Shown here piece by piece: positions 1 through 11,959 of a DNA stretch of 64,000 bases. This DNA comes from Phragmites australis (Eukaryota; Streptophyta; Magnoliopsida; Poales; Poaceae). The position numbers and the translations under genes were made by a program. The stretch spans positions 19,013,501 through 19,077,500 of the forward strand of contig NC_084932.1 of the NCBI RefSeq assembly GCF_958298935.1. The letters run 5' to 3'. Position 1 is the stretch's first letter; the number at the start of each line of letters is the position of its first letter. Under the pieces are notes generated by a model. That model was not told the DNA's origin. It made no database searches and worked only from the letters and a program-made list of their open reading frames with translations.

Positions 1-690
1 TTGAATAGGTAACTCACCTATTGCACATCCAAATATATCTGCATATTGATCAGCCTTGTCTTGAGCCACCCCAAAGCAAAATAATTCATTTTTATGGAAG
101 TTTATCTTTAACCATAAAAGCTGCTCGAATACACAATGCAAAAGCTTCATGTTCTTGGCCTTTTCTAGGTCATCATCCATGAATATGATCATGTTGTCGA
201 CATATTAGAGGATTGATAGCCCACTTTCTACCAAATGGGGTACAACTCCTTTGACTTGACTAGCATTTTTAGCCCTCTCAATTAGTACTACTAACGTATC
301 AACAACAATTTTAAACAGAACTAGGGAAAGCTGTTTGGAAGTAATGGCTAGTTTCTTCATTGACTTCATAGCTATGCTACCCCCGGGAATGAAGCTTTCA
401 ACCCATGTGCACCATTTAGGCGAAAAACCTTTCATCCGAAGAAACTGTAGCAAGAAATGCCATTTTACTTTATCGTAGGCCTTCTCAAAGTCATTTGTGT
501 TGAACGGATATTTCTAGGATATTTCTTCCACACATGAATGTCATTTGTGTTGAACGGATTATATGGCCCGTGACACTATTGATTAAGTTGGTGACCACCT
601 TGGTGAAAATCTTGAAGCTAACATTTAGCAAGCAGATTCGTTTGTACTGCTGAATACGACAAGCTTCTTTTATTTTTGGCAGGAGAGTTA
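1..690 (-). pseudogene. LINE (non-LTR) reverse transcriptase fragment
   Basis: Minus-strand frames read as a plant L1-type ORF2 reverse transcriptase. About 680-540 holds the block with LLPKIKEA and ICLLNVSFKIFTKVV. About 475-205 holds YDKVKWHFL and MKGFSPKWC. About 204-30 holds the catalytic-loop equivalent and the stretch FEQLLWLKINFHKNELFCFG. The frame is broken by stops, and the middle of the palm domain is missing between the first two blocks. The YADD catalytic motif reads YVDN, so the copy is dead. The window edge cuts the 3' part of the element. Assignment to LINE is firm; family and full extent are not determined. Confidence 0.85.
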
Positions 691-1227
691 CACTCCAAAA
701 TCACTCACCGGCCGGCTAACCCCAAACGAGACCCCTTGCACGCGTTGATCCCCCTAGTGCCTCCCCGGTCAGGCGCCGGTGCGCCCCTCGCTGCCAGCGT
801 GCCGGACCAAACTGCTAGTGCCACCACCCGACATTGTGCGAGCTAGGACAGGCCAATTTTGACCCGGTTGGCATGGGCCTTGGCCCCACCCATGGAATAT
901 GGATAGTCTGTTGGAGTGCAAAGAGATATGGAGGAGGAATCTTTTTGGATGGCTCTCCATATGGAGATATGAAGGGTGCAATTTGGCTAGTTTGCTGGAG
1001 ATGCTCCTATACGCCAGATGGAGCAAATAGCTAGGTGAAACTTAGTTATTTAGGAACTTCTTTCTCTCTACCAAAGCCACTTTCTGTCTTGTAAAGCTGT
1101 CGAAATGGTTTTTTTTAACTCCAAATAGCTTCGTGATGGTAGTCTGCAGCTTTGCGGAGCATTTGCAATGGTATTCTGCAAATTTACTCTGCTCTTATCC
1201 ATATCTTGGCCAGTACCTGGGTTGGGC
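691..1227. other. Intergenic, nothing recognised
   Basis: This stretch changes from GC-rich (about 700-900) to average composition. Short open frames exist on both strands but show no motif I recognise. Confidence 0.4.
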
Positions 1228-1795
1228 TAAGAATGGCAACGGGTACAATACCCATGGGTAGAAGCTATAGAAACTTGTACCTATGAGCTAATTTCTAAAC
1301 CTGTGCCTGCACTCATTACCCATCACGGCTAAAAACTAACACCCGTGCCCACCACCCACGGGCATCACTTACCCACGGGCACACCCGTATGCCTGCCAAT
1401 ATAGTAAACATGCATTGAATATAAGAGCAAGTATATAACAATAATATCATCAATTTAAACATGCATCTCAACTAAGATAATGAATAAGCATCTCATAGAT
1501 ACATAGAATGCATATCACATTAGTATATTACCATATAGCTCACACATACAATATATTGTTTCACAATTCAACAATGCTTAGTGCAACACAAACGAACAAT
1601 GTTCAACAAGATAACAAGTGTGGAGTGGGTACACAGGTGAAGCGGCACAGGTAAGCCTATTTCATACCCGTCTCTCTATACCCGTTGGGTTTAACTTCAA
1701 ACCCACACCCATACCCACGGGTAAAAATTGCATCACAAACCCGCGCATGTTATGGATTTTACCCGCGGGCGCGGGTGTGCCAATTGCCATCCCTA
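1228..1795. mobile_element. hAT-like non-autonomous DNA element
   Basis: The ends are inverted: the left begins TAAGAATGGCAACGGGTA and the right, read on the minus strand, begins TAGGGATGGCAATTGGCA. Subterminal sequence is rich in ACCCGYGGG-type words at both ends. The flanks GGTTGGGC and GTTAGGGC look like a decayed 8-bp target-site duplication, the length made by hAT transposases. There is no transposase frame inside. This terminus type is common in grass hAT-derived elements. The borders are reliable to within a few bases. Confidence 0.6.
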
Positions 1796-1817
1796 GTTAG
1801 GGCCCTCTTGGATCGTG

Positions 1818-1886
1818 TGTTAGATAAATTTAACTTGATTGATGTTAATACCATAGCCTAATTACATGAGCACATAGTCATAATGC
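1818..1886 (-). repeat. Copia LTR fragment (inner-end sequence)
   Basis: It begins TGTTAGATAAATTTAACTTG and matches, with a few substitutions, the LTR end at 7231-7300 in the same orientation. With 3965-4069 it appears to form the 3' LTR of the minus-strand Copia element, split by a 2.1-kb plus-strand pol segment. Confidence 0.6.
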
Positions 1887-3964
1887 AGGGTTAATAGGCC
1901 CATGTCGCATACTCCACCTGTTGAACCTAATGTCATAATATGCCACTTCTGTAAAAGAAATAGGCATGTTCAGAAGGACTGTGTGAGCTTTAAGGAGTGG
2001 CTTGTCAAGAAGGGTAATGATGTGATTTCCTTTATTGATGAAACCCTTTTTGCTAATTTTTTTCTCTGGTTCCTGGTGAATTGACTCTAGTGCAACTGTT
2101 CATGCATGTAATTCATTATAGGGATTTCTTTCCTTGAGGGCACTAAGAAAGGGGGAACAAAATCTTAGAGTGGCTGATGGGAAGGAGGCTTAAGTCGAAG
2201 CAGTAGGAGATCTTCCATTAGTGATGCATAACGGTTTTACCCTTCATTTGAATAATGCACTCTATGTAACCACCTTAAGTAGGAATCTCATCTATCTTTC
2301 TCTTTTGAACGATTATGATTTTGAATGTATTTTTGGGAACAAAAGATGTGTAATAAAGCTTTGCGATAATAATGTTGGTTATGGTTTTCGCCAAGAAAAA
2401 CTCTATAGACTTGAGTTATTTCATTCCCTTGAATCCTTGAAGGTGTGCAACAAAAATGATGAATGTAATGAGACCTCATTGCAATCGTAGCATTGTTGCT
2501 TATGCCACATTTCAAAGAGAAGAACAGAACATCTCATTAAAGAAGAGATACTCCATACCCTTTATTTCTCTGACTCTGGCCCTTGCATTGATTGCATTAA
2601 AGGGAATATGTTAAAGAAATTAAGAAAGAAGCCACCCGTAGCACGGGATTATTAGAATTGATCATGCTGACATATGTGGGTCTTTTCCTATTTCGAGTGT
2701 GGATGGATATGATTCCTTCATCACATTTACGGATGACTACTCCCATTATGGATACATTTTTTTCTATTCATGACCGTTCTGAAACACTCGATAAGTTTAA
2801 GATATTTAAGGCTGAAGTAGAAAATCAGCATAATTTAAAAATTAAGGTAGTGATATCAGACCGAGGATGAGAGTACTATGACAGACATGCTCGCTATGGG
2901 CAGATCTCTAGTCCTTTTGCATTGTACCTTCAAGAAAATGGTATACTTACACATTACTCAATGCTTGGAGAACCTTAGCAAAATAGAGTGGTCGAAAGGC
3001 ACAACCGTACTTTTATGGATATGGTACAGAGCATGATTAACAACTCCAGTTTGCTAGATAATTTATGGATGGAAATATTAAAGACAGCCGCTCACATACT
3101 TAATCTGTCCCCAGTAAATCAGTGTCTAAGATTCCTTATGAATTATAGCCAGGGAGAAAACCGAGCTTAAGATACTTACGTGTGTGGGGTTATCTAGCTG
3201 AAGCCAAAATATTTAATCCACGCATTTGGAAAATTGGACCCTAAGATAGTTAGCTGACATTTTATTGGATACCCTGAAAGAGTTAAGGGGTATTGCTTCT
3301 ATTATCCAAATCATACCACTAAGTTTATAGAAATGAGACATGCTAAGTTCTTAGAAAATTCTAAAATCAATGGGAGCTCTAAGGGAAGAAAAATCTCACT
3401 TGAGGAGAACTAGGTTTATGTTCCTACCCCGATTATCCAAGAGACTAATGTTCCCGCACCTCTTGTTGCTAAACCTCTAGATGTTCAGCCTCAAGAAGAA
3501 AATTCTAGGATTAGTACCTAACGATGAGCCTCACGCAGACCGGTCTCATGTGATCGTTAATGAACCCTTAAGAAGATCACAGCGAGAAATAAGATCTACT
3601 CTTCCTAATGACTATGTCGTGTACTTGAATGAAGACGTAAATGATATAGGAAAGGTGAATGATCCTTACCTAATTTAAGGAGACCATGATGAGTGAGCAT
3701 TCATCCAAGTGGTTTGAGGCTATGAAGGATAAGATGGAGTCAATTAATTTTAATAGGGTCTGGAATCTACTATTCTAATAGAGTCAAAATAGTAGCATAT
3801 AAATGGATCTATAAAACCAAGCATGACTCTAAGGAAAATGTCAAAATATTCAAGGCAAGACTCGCCGCTAAGGGCTTTTCACAAAGAGAGGGGATCAATT
3901 ATAATGATACTTTCTCTCATGTCTCGGAGGAGGATTCATTAAATTTTATTATGGCACTATGCAA
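1887..3964 (+). pseudogene. Copia pol segment: zinc knuckle, protease, integrase, first part of RT
   Basis: Read on the plus strand in several broken frames. A CCHC knuckle (CHFCKRNRHVQKDC) lies near 1935-1985. A degenerate protease motif reads DSSATVH near 2080. Pre-integrase text lies at 2221-2490. The integrase core lies near 2650-3170, ending with the conserved block ERHNRTFMDMVQSM and a tryptophan-rich segment. The start of reverse transcriptase (VAYKWIYKTKHDS, KARLAAKGFSQ) lies near 3790-3960. The reading stops abruptly just before the RT motif that carries the first catalytic Asp. That missing part occurs on the opposite strand at 5540-4389, so the two are complementary parts of one element type. 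Many stops and shifts make it non-functional. Confidence 0.85.
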
Positions 3965-4069
3965 CTCGGGACTGAAACCACATTGTTGGTTTCTGCTTCC
4001 AATCAAGGCACGTGAGGTAGTTAGGACTCGTTCAAGTTTGTTAGGATTAGCCGAGATTAGAAACTAACA
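3965..4069 (-). repeat. Copia LTR start with polypurine tract
   Basis: On the minus strand the tract AATTGGGAGAA (4070-4080) is followed directly by TGTTAGTTTCTAATCTCGG. This is the polypurine tract / 3' LTR junction expected after RNase H. About 105 bp of LTR remain before the junction with plus-strand pol. Confidence 0.6.
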
Positions 4070-5540
4070 TTCTCCCAATTGATTGAATGGATTATCATCA
4101 TTAGTCCACACTCAACAAAATAGTGCACCAAGATAATGCTGTCACAACAGCTATCAAAACGACATTAGACCTCATAATCTATACTTATACCTTGGGAGTT
4201 GGTTTCTTACTTATGGTCCTTTATATTCAGGATCATCAAATTGATACATTAAAGTAATCATCTCATAATCATAGGCTATCAGATAAACCCATGACGGCAA
4301 CATATTCTTTAAATATATTGGGGGGTAAGCCTTTAGTTAGTGGGTTGACAAGCGTGAACTTTGTACTTATATGGTTGACCTCAATAGTTTAATCCTGGAT
4401 TCTATCTTTCACAACATGATACTTAATGTCAATGTGTTTGGTAGCACCACTTGACTTGTTGTTACTCGAGAAGAAAATTGCAGCTTTGTTATCATAGTAT
4501 ATCGTGAGTGGTTTAGTTATGCTGTCAACCACTCTTAGCCTCGGGATAAAATTCTTAAGACATACGGCCTGGCCAATAACCTGATAACATACCACAAACT
4601 TAGATTGCATCATAGAAGATGCAGTAAGGGATTGTTTATAGCTTTTTAGGAAATTGCTCCTCCCACGAGGGTGAAAATATATCCTAAAGTCGACTTTTTT
4701 GTGTCCATGCACCCCACAAAGTCATCATCTGAGTAACCCTTAACCTCGAGACTATCAGACTTCTTATATGTGAGCATGAAGTACTTAGTGCCATGTAAAT
4801 AATTCAATGTCTTCTCAATAGCCTTCCAGTGCTCTAATCCTGGATTTGACTGATATGTGCCCAGCATCCTCATTATATAAGCTAAGTCAGGGCACGTGCA
4901 GACTTGAGCATACATAATGCTCCCGAATCATTTTCATCTGATCAGCTTCTAATTGATTCTTTGGGGATTTGAGTGAACCAAACTTATCCCCTTTAACAAC
5001 AGGAGCAGGTGATGTAGAACAATTATGCAGATTATACTTTTTAAGCACTCTATCAATATAAGCCCTTTGGGATAGGCCTAATACCCCTTTGGACCTATCA
5101 CGATGAATCCCAATGCTCAAAACTTAAGAGGATTCACCAAGATCCTTTATATCGAAGTTGGATGACAGAAATCTCTGAGTATCATACAACATATCCTTAT
5201 CAGTGCTGGCCAATAAAATATCATCCACATAAAGTACTAGAATAACAAATTTTCTCCTCTTAACCTTAATATAAATGTAATTATCCACTTCATTTTCTTT
5301 GAAGTTAAATTTTCTTATGACTTCATTGAATTTAAGGTAACATTGCCTAGACGCTTGCTTCAATCCATAAATGGATTTTCTAAGTCTACACCCCATATGT
5401 TCCTTGCCTTTTATGACCAAAAATTATGGTTGAGCCGTGTACACATTCTCATGCAAGTCACCATTAAGGAATGCAATTTTAACATCCATCTTATGTAGCT
5501 TCTTCTTGGACTTAAAATCCCATTGGAACTTCCTCTTGTT
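4070..5540 (-). pseudogene. Copia pol segment: second part of RT and RNase H
   Basis: Minus-strand reading gives the RT block MDVKIAFLNGDLHENVY (5500-5440), then IYGLKQASRQCY, the catalytic YVDDILLAS (about 5235), and the RNase H blocks YSDDDFVGCMDTKKSTLGY and DNKAAIFFSSNNKSSGATKH down to about 4300. The catalytic YVDD and the RNase H acidic residues are present, but the frame is interrupted several times. Integrase and protease are absent. Instead the frame upstream (5540) joins directly to gag. Confidence 0.85.
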
Positions 5541-6190
5541 GGTGCTGACAAGGTGTGCATAATCTTTCCTTTTGGTCTTTAGCCTTTCCTCCTCTTGGAC
5601 ACACATGGCGGTGAGCTCGCTCATGGTCCTTCTCCTTCTAAGTATTGTAGTTACTTTTAATAGGTCCAAACTCAAAAGGAAGTGAAGTCATAATGAAATG
5701 GACCAAAAATCCCTCAGAGATTTTCATCTTCATGCCCTTAAGCTTAGAAGCCATGTTGTTTATCATCATGACATGTTTTCTCACACCACTAGTCCTATCA
5801 TACTTGTCAGTATTTTCATGATAAGTGTGCTGGCATAAACTTTTGAGAAGATCTTAAACTGCTCCTCCACTGAGTTCAAGTATGTCTTAGCTTACTCTGA
5901 ATTGAGGATTGCTCCTCTAATCCCAACAATAATGGTGTTCTTCACAATCATAAGGGATATGCGGTTAGATCGCTCCCAATTTTCTTTCATAGCCCCATAG
6001 ATTCTCTTTTCTTTGAGCGAGGCCAAGGGCATCAGAAGTGGGCTTAACATGAGTTGTCTCTCGTAAAGCATAATCGAGATACATCACTCCAAGGACAATC
6101 AGAATTCATTCTTTCCAGGAGGGGAAGTTAGTCCAGTCAACTGCTCAATGCCACTCAAATAACCAGTGACAGATGAAGGGTTCATTGTTC
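5541..6190 (-). pseudogene. Copia gag remnant
   Basis: From an ATG near 6183 the minus strand reads as a TNT1/Tork-like gag, with recognisable words such as GYLSGIEQLTG, WERSNRISLMIVKN and VEEQFK. It has stops and frame changes. It ends where the zinc knuckle should begin and passes straight into RT, so knuckle, protease, integrase and the first part of RT are missing here. The missing part is what lies on the plus strand at 1887-3964. Confidence 0.65.
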
Positions 6191-7215
6191 TAATTTAAAT
6201 GATAAAATATTGCTAGCAATTATATAGACATAATAAAACATATAAAGTCTGGCATAGGATTAACCCTACGTTGGTCTGATTAATAACATGCTAATGACAT
6301 TTCAAATTCGCATTACTGTAGGCACAAATAAAAAAGAACAATATATTTAACTAACTGGTAAATTAATTTAATGACACATGATTATAATCAATGCTGGTCA
6401 TAACATAATTATGTCCATGTAAATAAATTACATAATTCCTAAATTAAATCTTGAACTAAAATTTCTTGTTTGTTCCACTTTAATTAGATATAAATAACAC
6501 TCAAAAAATTAATTATCACATAATTAAAATTTGCAATTAATATAATACATAATCATAATTTTGCAATGGTGAATAAATGCACAAAGGAAAAAGTTAAAAC
6601 AGAAAGAAATTAAAAAGAAAATTTAATCCCATATGAAAATGACCCAAAAACCCTTTTTTGGACCAAAAGCATGTGCATCCCAGCGTTATCCCACGGCCCA
6701 ACCTTACTCAGTGTAACCCGGTTCAATCTTGCCCATTATCACCGCTCGACGGCTGCCGTCAATCTCCTCCGCTAGATCTTAATTGAATGGCTGTCATTTC
6801 ACGTGGCCGGATCAAAAACCCGTGGAAACCCTAACACTTATCTATTTCTCTCCCAAGAAAATCACAAGCGAGAGAGAGGGGTGACGGTGGAGGCAACACA
6901 AGAGGATGGAGTAGAACCGACATTGGCAGGCACACGCGGCAGGCTGATGCCACGCGCTGCTCCAGAGATGGGGCCAAGCATCAACAGATTTGGGGATTTT
7001 GGGAGTGTAGGGTTTCAGATTGGGGGAAAATGGAAAATTTGCCTAATGGTTTCTAATGTCGCCCAAATCCTCTCATTCTACATGCGTACCAACAATAATT
7101 AAGGGCTTAATACATTAATTAACATCAACATAAGCATAATCAACCAGAAAAATAAGCTAATTCGAGGTAAATCAATGCACTTAGGGGTCTTAGAGGTTCA
7201 AGAACTAGGCTAGGA
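6191..7215 (-). other. 5' leader of the minus-strand Copia element
   Basis: About 1 kb lies between the primer-binding site and gag. The part at 6200-6640 is very AT-rich. The part at 6700-7100 is more balanced and looks like plus-strand promoter/5' UTR sequence with GAGA tracts, possibly captured. No motif in the 99-codon plus-strand frame is recognisable. Confidence 0.4.
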
Positions 7216-7228
7216 GGCTCTAATACCA
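7216..7228 (-). promoter_or_regulatory. Copia primer-binding site
   Basis: The minus strand reads TGGTATTAGAGCC two bases after the LTR end. This is the initiator-tRNA-Met type primer site of Copia elements with one change (TGGTATCAGAGC is usual). It fixes the element's orientation as minus. Confidence 0.75.
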
Positions 7229-7230
7229 AA

Positions 7231-7305
7231 TGTTAGCTAAATTTAACTTGGTTGACATTAATGGCATAGCCTAATTACATGAATACATAGTCATAATGTG
7301 GAATT
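7231..7305 (-). repeat. Copia 5' LTR, inner end
   Basis: TGTTAGCTAAATTTAACTTG onward matches 1818-1886. The matching ends near 7300. I could not find the outer LTR end (the counterpart of 4069), so the 5' LTR is truncated or replaced. Confidence 0.55.
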
Positions 7306-7860
7306 AGTTGATGCCATTGGATTGATCTTTGTTGCTTGGGGAAGAGCAGTGACAGGGATCAATACGATGTTCTCGATGAAGCCTCGGTAGATGTAGGTTG
7401 GTTGAGAAGGCACTGTTTCCACTCTCCTATGACGAAGCGCCACCGTGGGAATGTAGCGCCGACACCGTCTATCACCGAAGTTGAGGTAGGCCACTCCATG
7501 TTCGTCTGATCTCAGGTTAATGGCTAGGATTAGATCGCCCTGTACCAGTTTGCTCTTTTAGATCGTAACCGTGGGATGTGAGATGGATGCCCAGATTTTA
7601 TGAAGCCTGATTTGACTCACCAGCCCATCATATATGCCATGTGTTGTCCACCAACCCCATCCATCCAACGTGTCAGCCTAATCATCGCCCAGTCAGCTCT
7701 TCAATTTTCTTTTTCTTTTAAATATCCATGCTAACGTTAGGTTGACGCAATAAACCCCTTTCCCATTAGAAAAACAATTTGGTTAATTCAATAAATCTAC
7801 AAATAAGGTTTAACTACTGTAGATTTTATTTAATTGTTTATTTGCTATATTTTATTTTGT
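7306..7860. other. Intergenic, nothing recognised
   Basis: Mixed-composition DNA between the Copia LTR remnant and a Gypsy-like block. No coding region or terminal repeat was identified. Confidence 0.35.
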
Positions 7861-9240
7861 GCTTATAAACCGATGTCCCGGAGGAGGAGTTTGCGGGGTT
7901 CAAGATGAGGATTTCGAGGAACCCATTGAGCACCAAGAGGAAGGTAAGTTGCTCTTGACATATTTTTCTCCTATTTTTTTATAAATGTCTTGTTTCCAAA
8001 TTTGCATGCCAATAATTTGATGGGAATCCCAAGTAGGATCTACCTTATAATTCCATATTATTCCTTGTCGCCTTGGTTTGGTGGTTTTATAGAATGGTAG
8101 ATATGCTTAGCCTTGCTTTGGGAGTTTAGGTAAATATAATTGCTTGACAAAATGTGATAATGGTACTATGTAACTTGAGATAAAATTGGTGATAATGTTT
8201 TAGCTACATGGACTAGAAATTTGAGCAAGAGGATGGTGTGGGTTGCATAGTGCGGGTTGGTGGTAGTCTTGCTCAAATTGGTTAAGGACCAATTCATGGT
8301 GCGATTGGGCCAATCTTTACAGTACAACCATAAGCTAAGTTATGGGTGCGGTCTGGCCAATTAATTAGTTTTCTTCCAACATAGTGTAGACCAGTTGGTG
8401 GAACAGGTAATGAAATAGTGAATTTCCTAGATCTGTATGGCGCAAAAGAGGGCTTCCATTGTTAAGGAGTTATTCACGTGGTAGTGAAACCTTAGCGGGT
8501 AGACAGGTGTTGAGAGAGACTTTGTAAAGAAGTGTTTCCTAGCCTCACACCTCGAAAGCGTGTAAGTGTTTAGCTAACATGGGAAAAACATGAAATCACG
8601 ACTTGTGTGTAAAGTGTACTACCTCTGCAGAATGTAAAACTGATTAATTATCCATGCTCGTGGTTATGAGCGATATGGAATGCCACACATGATTAGAATT
8701 GCCACACTAGTTTTTTTGTTGGTCACTTATGGTTGCGGGAATCATATTTGAGGTGGTCAACCTTGGTAGTTGGAACCGTGGCTGAGATGTTTGGAAAGCT
8801 GATTAAGTCAATATGAGAAATTCTTGAGGTTATTTATTTATTTATTGTCCATTAATTTAATTACTCTCTTTTAATAATTGTTTTTACTCAAATTCTGTAT
8901 TTATGCAAATAAGCCCATGTTAGCTTTATTCTTGTTGAATGCCTTCATACGCATATTCACCAAAACTTGTGGAGTATGAGATGTACTCATACTTGCTATA
9001 AACTATAATGCTAAGTTGAGGAAGATTTTGAAGATTTTCTTGAAGCTTCTAAGGTGGTGCTCTTTGTTCACTATCTGTTGAGATGCTCGGAATAAAGGAA
9101 GATCCCACTAGCTGTTGAGTTTTTAACTGCCTTTTAACCCTCTAATGTCTTTTTTTAATAATCACTCCTACATTAAGTTAATAACATTGTGTTGTCATCT
9201 ATGAAGTCTCCATATATTGAGATTAATTCTTAACATAAAA
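7861..9240. repeat. Gypsy-like LTR/leader remnant
   Basis: The text resembles LTR/untranslated sequence of grass Ty3/Gypsy elements of the Del/Tekay kind. Examples are an acidic-residue-coding stretch near 7880-7940, a segment with ACCTCTGCAGAATGTAAAACT near 8620-8640, and a GAGTATGAGATGTACTCATACTTGCTAT-like passage near 8974-9000. No pol domain is present. A short TTTA run lies at about 8829-8846. The assignment rests on remembered similarity and is tentative. Confidence 0.35.
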
Positions 9241-10990
9241 TATACTTTCCTTACACCGGTCCCAACATAGACTACCTAGCTAAACTAGGCCTGGAGCACC
9301 ACCGAAAGACCCAAATCGCATCACTTGACCAACTACCTAAGTAAACTAGGTCTGTTGTGGTCAACATCCTTGTTGATTTGAGCGCCGCTGGACCCAAGCT
9401 GACATCCATCCAAGCACAGGGAAGGACCTCCAAGGTGATGCCTCCAAGGACATGACATTGAAGACGCTGTTGTCGCCCATCCGAAAGCCGGAATTGAATT
9501 TCCACCCAGAATGTGGTGTCGGAGAGACTAAGATGAGGGCGAACACCTTAGGAAGAAAACGGGTGCGTCGTTGCTTGAGGGCCAACCCCTGTCAAGGTCT
9601 CTGGTGGCCCACATGCTCGAGTTCACCTTGCCAGGAGGCTAGGATGCGGGCGAGTGCCACAGGGAGTAGAGGGTCGGTGACTGCAGATCTCGGTGTCCAT
9701 CACATGTGACTGGCAAGGAGTCAGCGCTGCGTAGATCCTGCTTATCCCAACTATCACTGCACGGATCCCACGACGATCGCCGTGGATCCTCCCGGTGGTG
9801 TAGCACCACGGAGAGGTGGATCGGCTTCCCAGCGGTGGACACGGCTGCCATCACAAAGAACCGACCACTCCCACGCCGATCTAGCCATCACCGCACTAAA
9901 CTCCACACAGTCACCAACATGAGCACCTCCGCCACCAGATTTGGAAGGAGAGTTGGGAAGTAGGGGGAGGAGGAAAGGGAGGAAGGAGAAAGGGATAGGA
10001 AGGGAACTACAACAGCCGTCGCTAGGTGCCCCCCTGCTACCACCAGCCACTGATGGCGGCGGCTGCACCGATCTGGTTTGAGGGGTGGGGAGGCAGGGAA
10101 TCTCAGTCACCCCTGCTAAGATGACGCGAGGGCCTCACAGGTCTCCCCGGTTAGTTTTTTCTACCGAGCTGTAGTACCTCTAATTCCGGTGACCAGATCG
10201 CAGCCAAGTGCGTTATATTGCATGCATGTTTCCCAACCACCTAATCAGAAGAGCATATCATGTGATGGGTTCTTCTTAAAAAAAAGCATACGTAGAAGTT
10301 GTAACAACTTATTTGGTAACTTTAGCTATTGGGAAAAAAGCATAAATAGTAGCATTTGGACGAGATCCATCATTTTGAAATCTAAGTTGGGGACAGATAT
10401 CGACCATCTAGGCAGTGTTGCACCGCTGTATAGATTTTTTTTTTCCAGCTATAGGCAAGAGCTCGTTCTTTAGCCTTGCAATTTTCAAGAACAAATTCTC
10501 CCAAATGGTGTACAGTTCGGCCCTCGTACATTTGCGCCGTTACACTTACAGTATAATTTTTCTTCATCTTGCCGATGGGGTTGAATTTGCTCTGAAAATG
10601 CGTTTGCATGTCTATACTCTACAGAACATGTACCTGTTTATAGCTCACATTTATTTGATAATTCGTTAGTACTTTGCATTCAAATTTCTTAAAAAATCGC
10701 ACCATTTTAAAATTTTAACCCATTTTCACATCAGTCAAAGGGCTCCCACGTTTTTTTAAGCTGTTTGGATTTTAGCTGTTGAATTTTACAATAATTTTTT
10801 GACTTCTCTACACACTATTTCTCAGAAAGCTACTCTCAGTTAGTTTTTCTGATTTTAGTTTATTTTCTCATAAGCAAACTTCTGATTTCTCTAAAAATTA
10901 TTTTTTATAAATCTATTTGTTTGGACTTCTAACTTACATCGTTTAAAAACAAAAGAGCAAGTCCAAGTATGTACTAAAATGTTTGGACTT
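9241..10990. other. Intergenic, unassigned; MITE-like block at its end
   Basis: 9250-10150 is GC-rich with overlapping open frames on both strands, none with a known domain. 10740-10950 resembles a degenerate MITE (AAGCTGTTTGGATTTTAGCT, many TTCTGACTTCTC-like words). An inverted pair ACATCGTTTAAAA (10936-10948) / TTTTAAACGATGT (11004-11016) joins it to the tandem repeat that follows. Confidence 0.3.
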
Positions 10991-11056
10991 CTCGCTCTCT
11001 TTCTTTTAAACGATGTGCTTGAACTCGCTCTCTTTCTTTTGAACGATGTGCTTGAA
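10991..11056. repeat. 33-bp tandem duplication
   Basis: Two nearly identical copies of a unit beginning CTCGCTCTCTTTCTTTT and ending GTGCTTGAA lie at 10991-11023 and 11024-11056, followed by a partial third. They sit about 100-200 bp upstream of the probable DHFR-TS transcript start and contain pyrimidine runs of the kind seen in plant core promoters. Confidence 0.8.
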
Positions 11057-11160
11057 CTCGCTCTTGAGATGCCACTTGATCTCAGCCGTCGGATGCTGAG
11101 CACGTCGGCTCACCACACGCGTACCGTGAGTCGTCCGCCACTTCACAGTGACACGTCACC

Positions 11161-11388
11161 GTGTCAGTAATCCAGCAGAGAACTCAAAATCTGGCAAAAT
11201 CTAGGGGCTTTTCCGCAATAACAGCCAACAAAGCCCACGGTTCCCGGTTCCCAGTTCCCACTGCCCAACCCCTCCAAAACCCCTTTCCTTCTCCCCTCCC
11301 CACAAACCCTCCTTCCCCTCCCCGCCCCGCCCTGCCCGCGTCCTCTCCGGCCGCGCGCCGCCGGCGACCGCCGGATCCCTCGCCGCCG
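11161..11388 (+). other. DHFR-TS: Probable 5' non-coding exon of DHFR-TS
   Basis: A GC-rich, pyrimidine-rich stretch typical of a grass 5' UTR ends at a consensus donor (CCGCCG|GTGAG, GT at 11389). It lacks ATG. The best partner acceptor is AAATTCAG|GC at 15231-15232, just before the coding start exon, which implies an intron of about 3.84 kb. The transcript start is not visible; no convincing TATA box precedes it. The pairing with DHFR-TS is inferred from position, strand and splice signals. Confidence 0.55.
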
Positions 11389-11959
11389 GTGAGATCCCCC
11401 TCCCGCCGCCCCTAACCCTCCTCCTCCTAGGACCCTCTCCGTTTCCCCGCGCGCTCTCCTCCGCTCCATCGCGGCGACGACCCTAGCGCGGCGGCCGTTC
11501 GTGCGGTAGATTGAGTAGGATGCTTCCGTGGGGAGTTCCGGGTGCATGAGCGACGAGGCTGGGTGCGATTCTGTGCGTCTTGTGTGCCCGTGCTCGTTGG
11601 GCTAGGAGTCCCGTGGGTCTGTTGTGCTCGTGTCTCCGTTCATCGTGTTGGTACTGGTTGCGCTTTGTGGCTGTGGATGTGCAAATTTTGATTGGGTTGG
11701 ATAGATTTGGATGTCAATTCCACAGGGCGCATGCGTTTTTCTTTATGATGGGGATTGGAGGACATCTCGTGGCTTTTCATGGCCCGTTGTCAGGTTGTTT
11801 TCCCTGCATAATAGTAACAATTCCTGCATTTTAGAAATTTAGAAGTTTATCTTGTCGGTTTCAATCCTTTTGTTCTTCCTGCCTGTTTGATTGTTGAAGC
11901 AATGACACCAACTGTTTTAGTTGTGATTGTTAGTTCGCACCAACGGATGTAGTTGTTGC

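Noticed and set aside
11164..11547. 127-codon minus-strand Gly/Arg-rich frame
   Set aside because: Mirror of the GC-rich DHFR-TS leader exon and intron start; low complexity.
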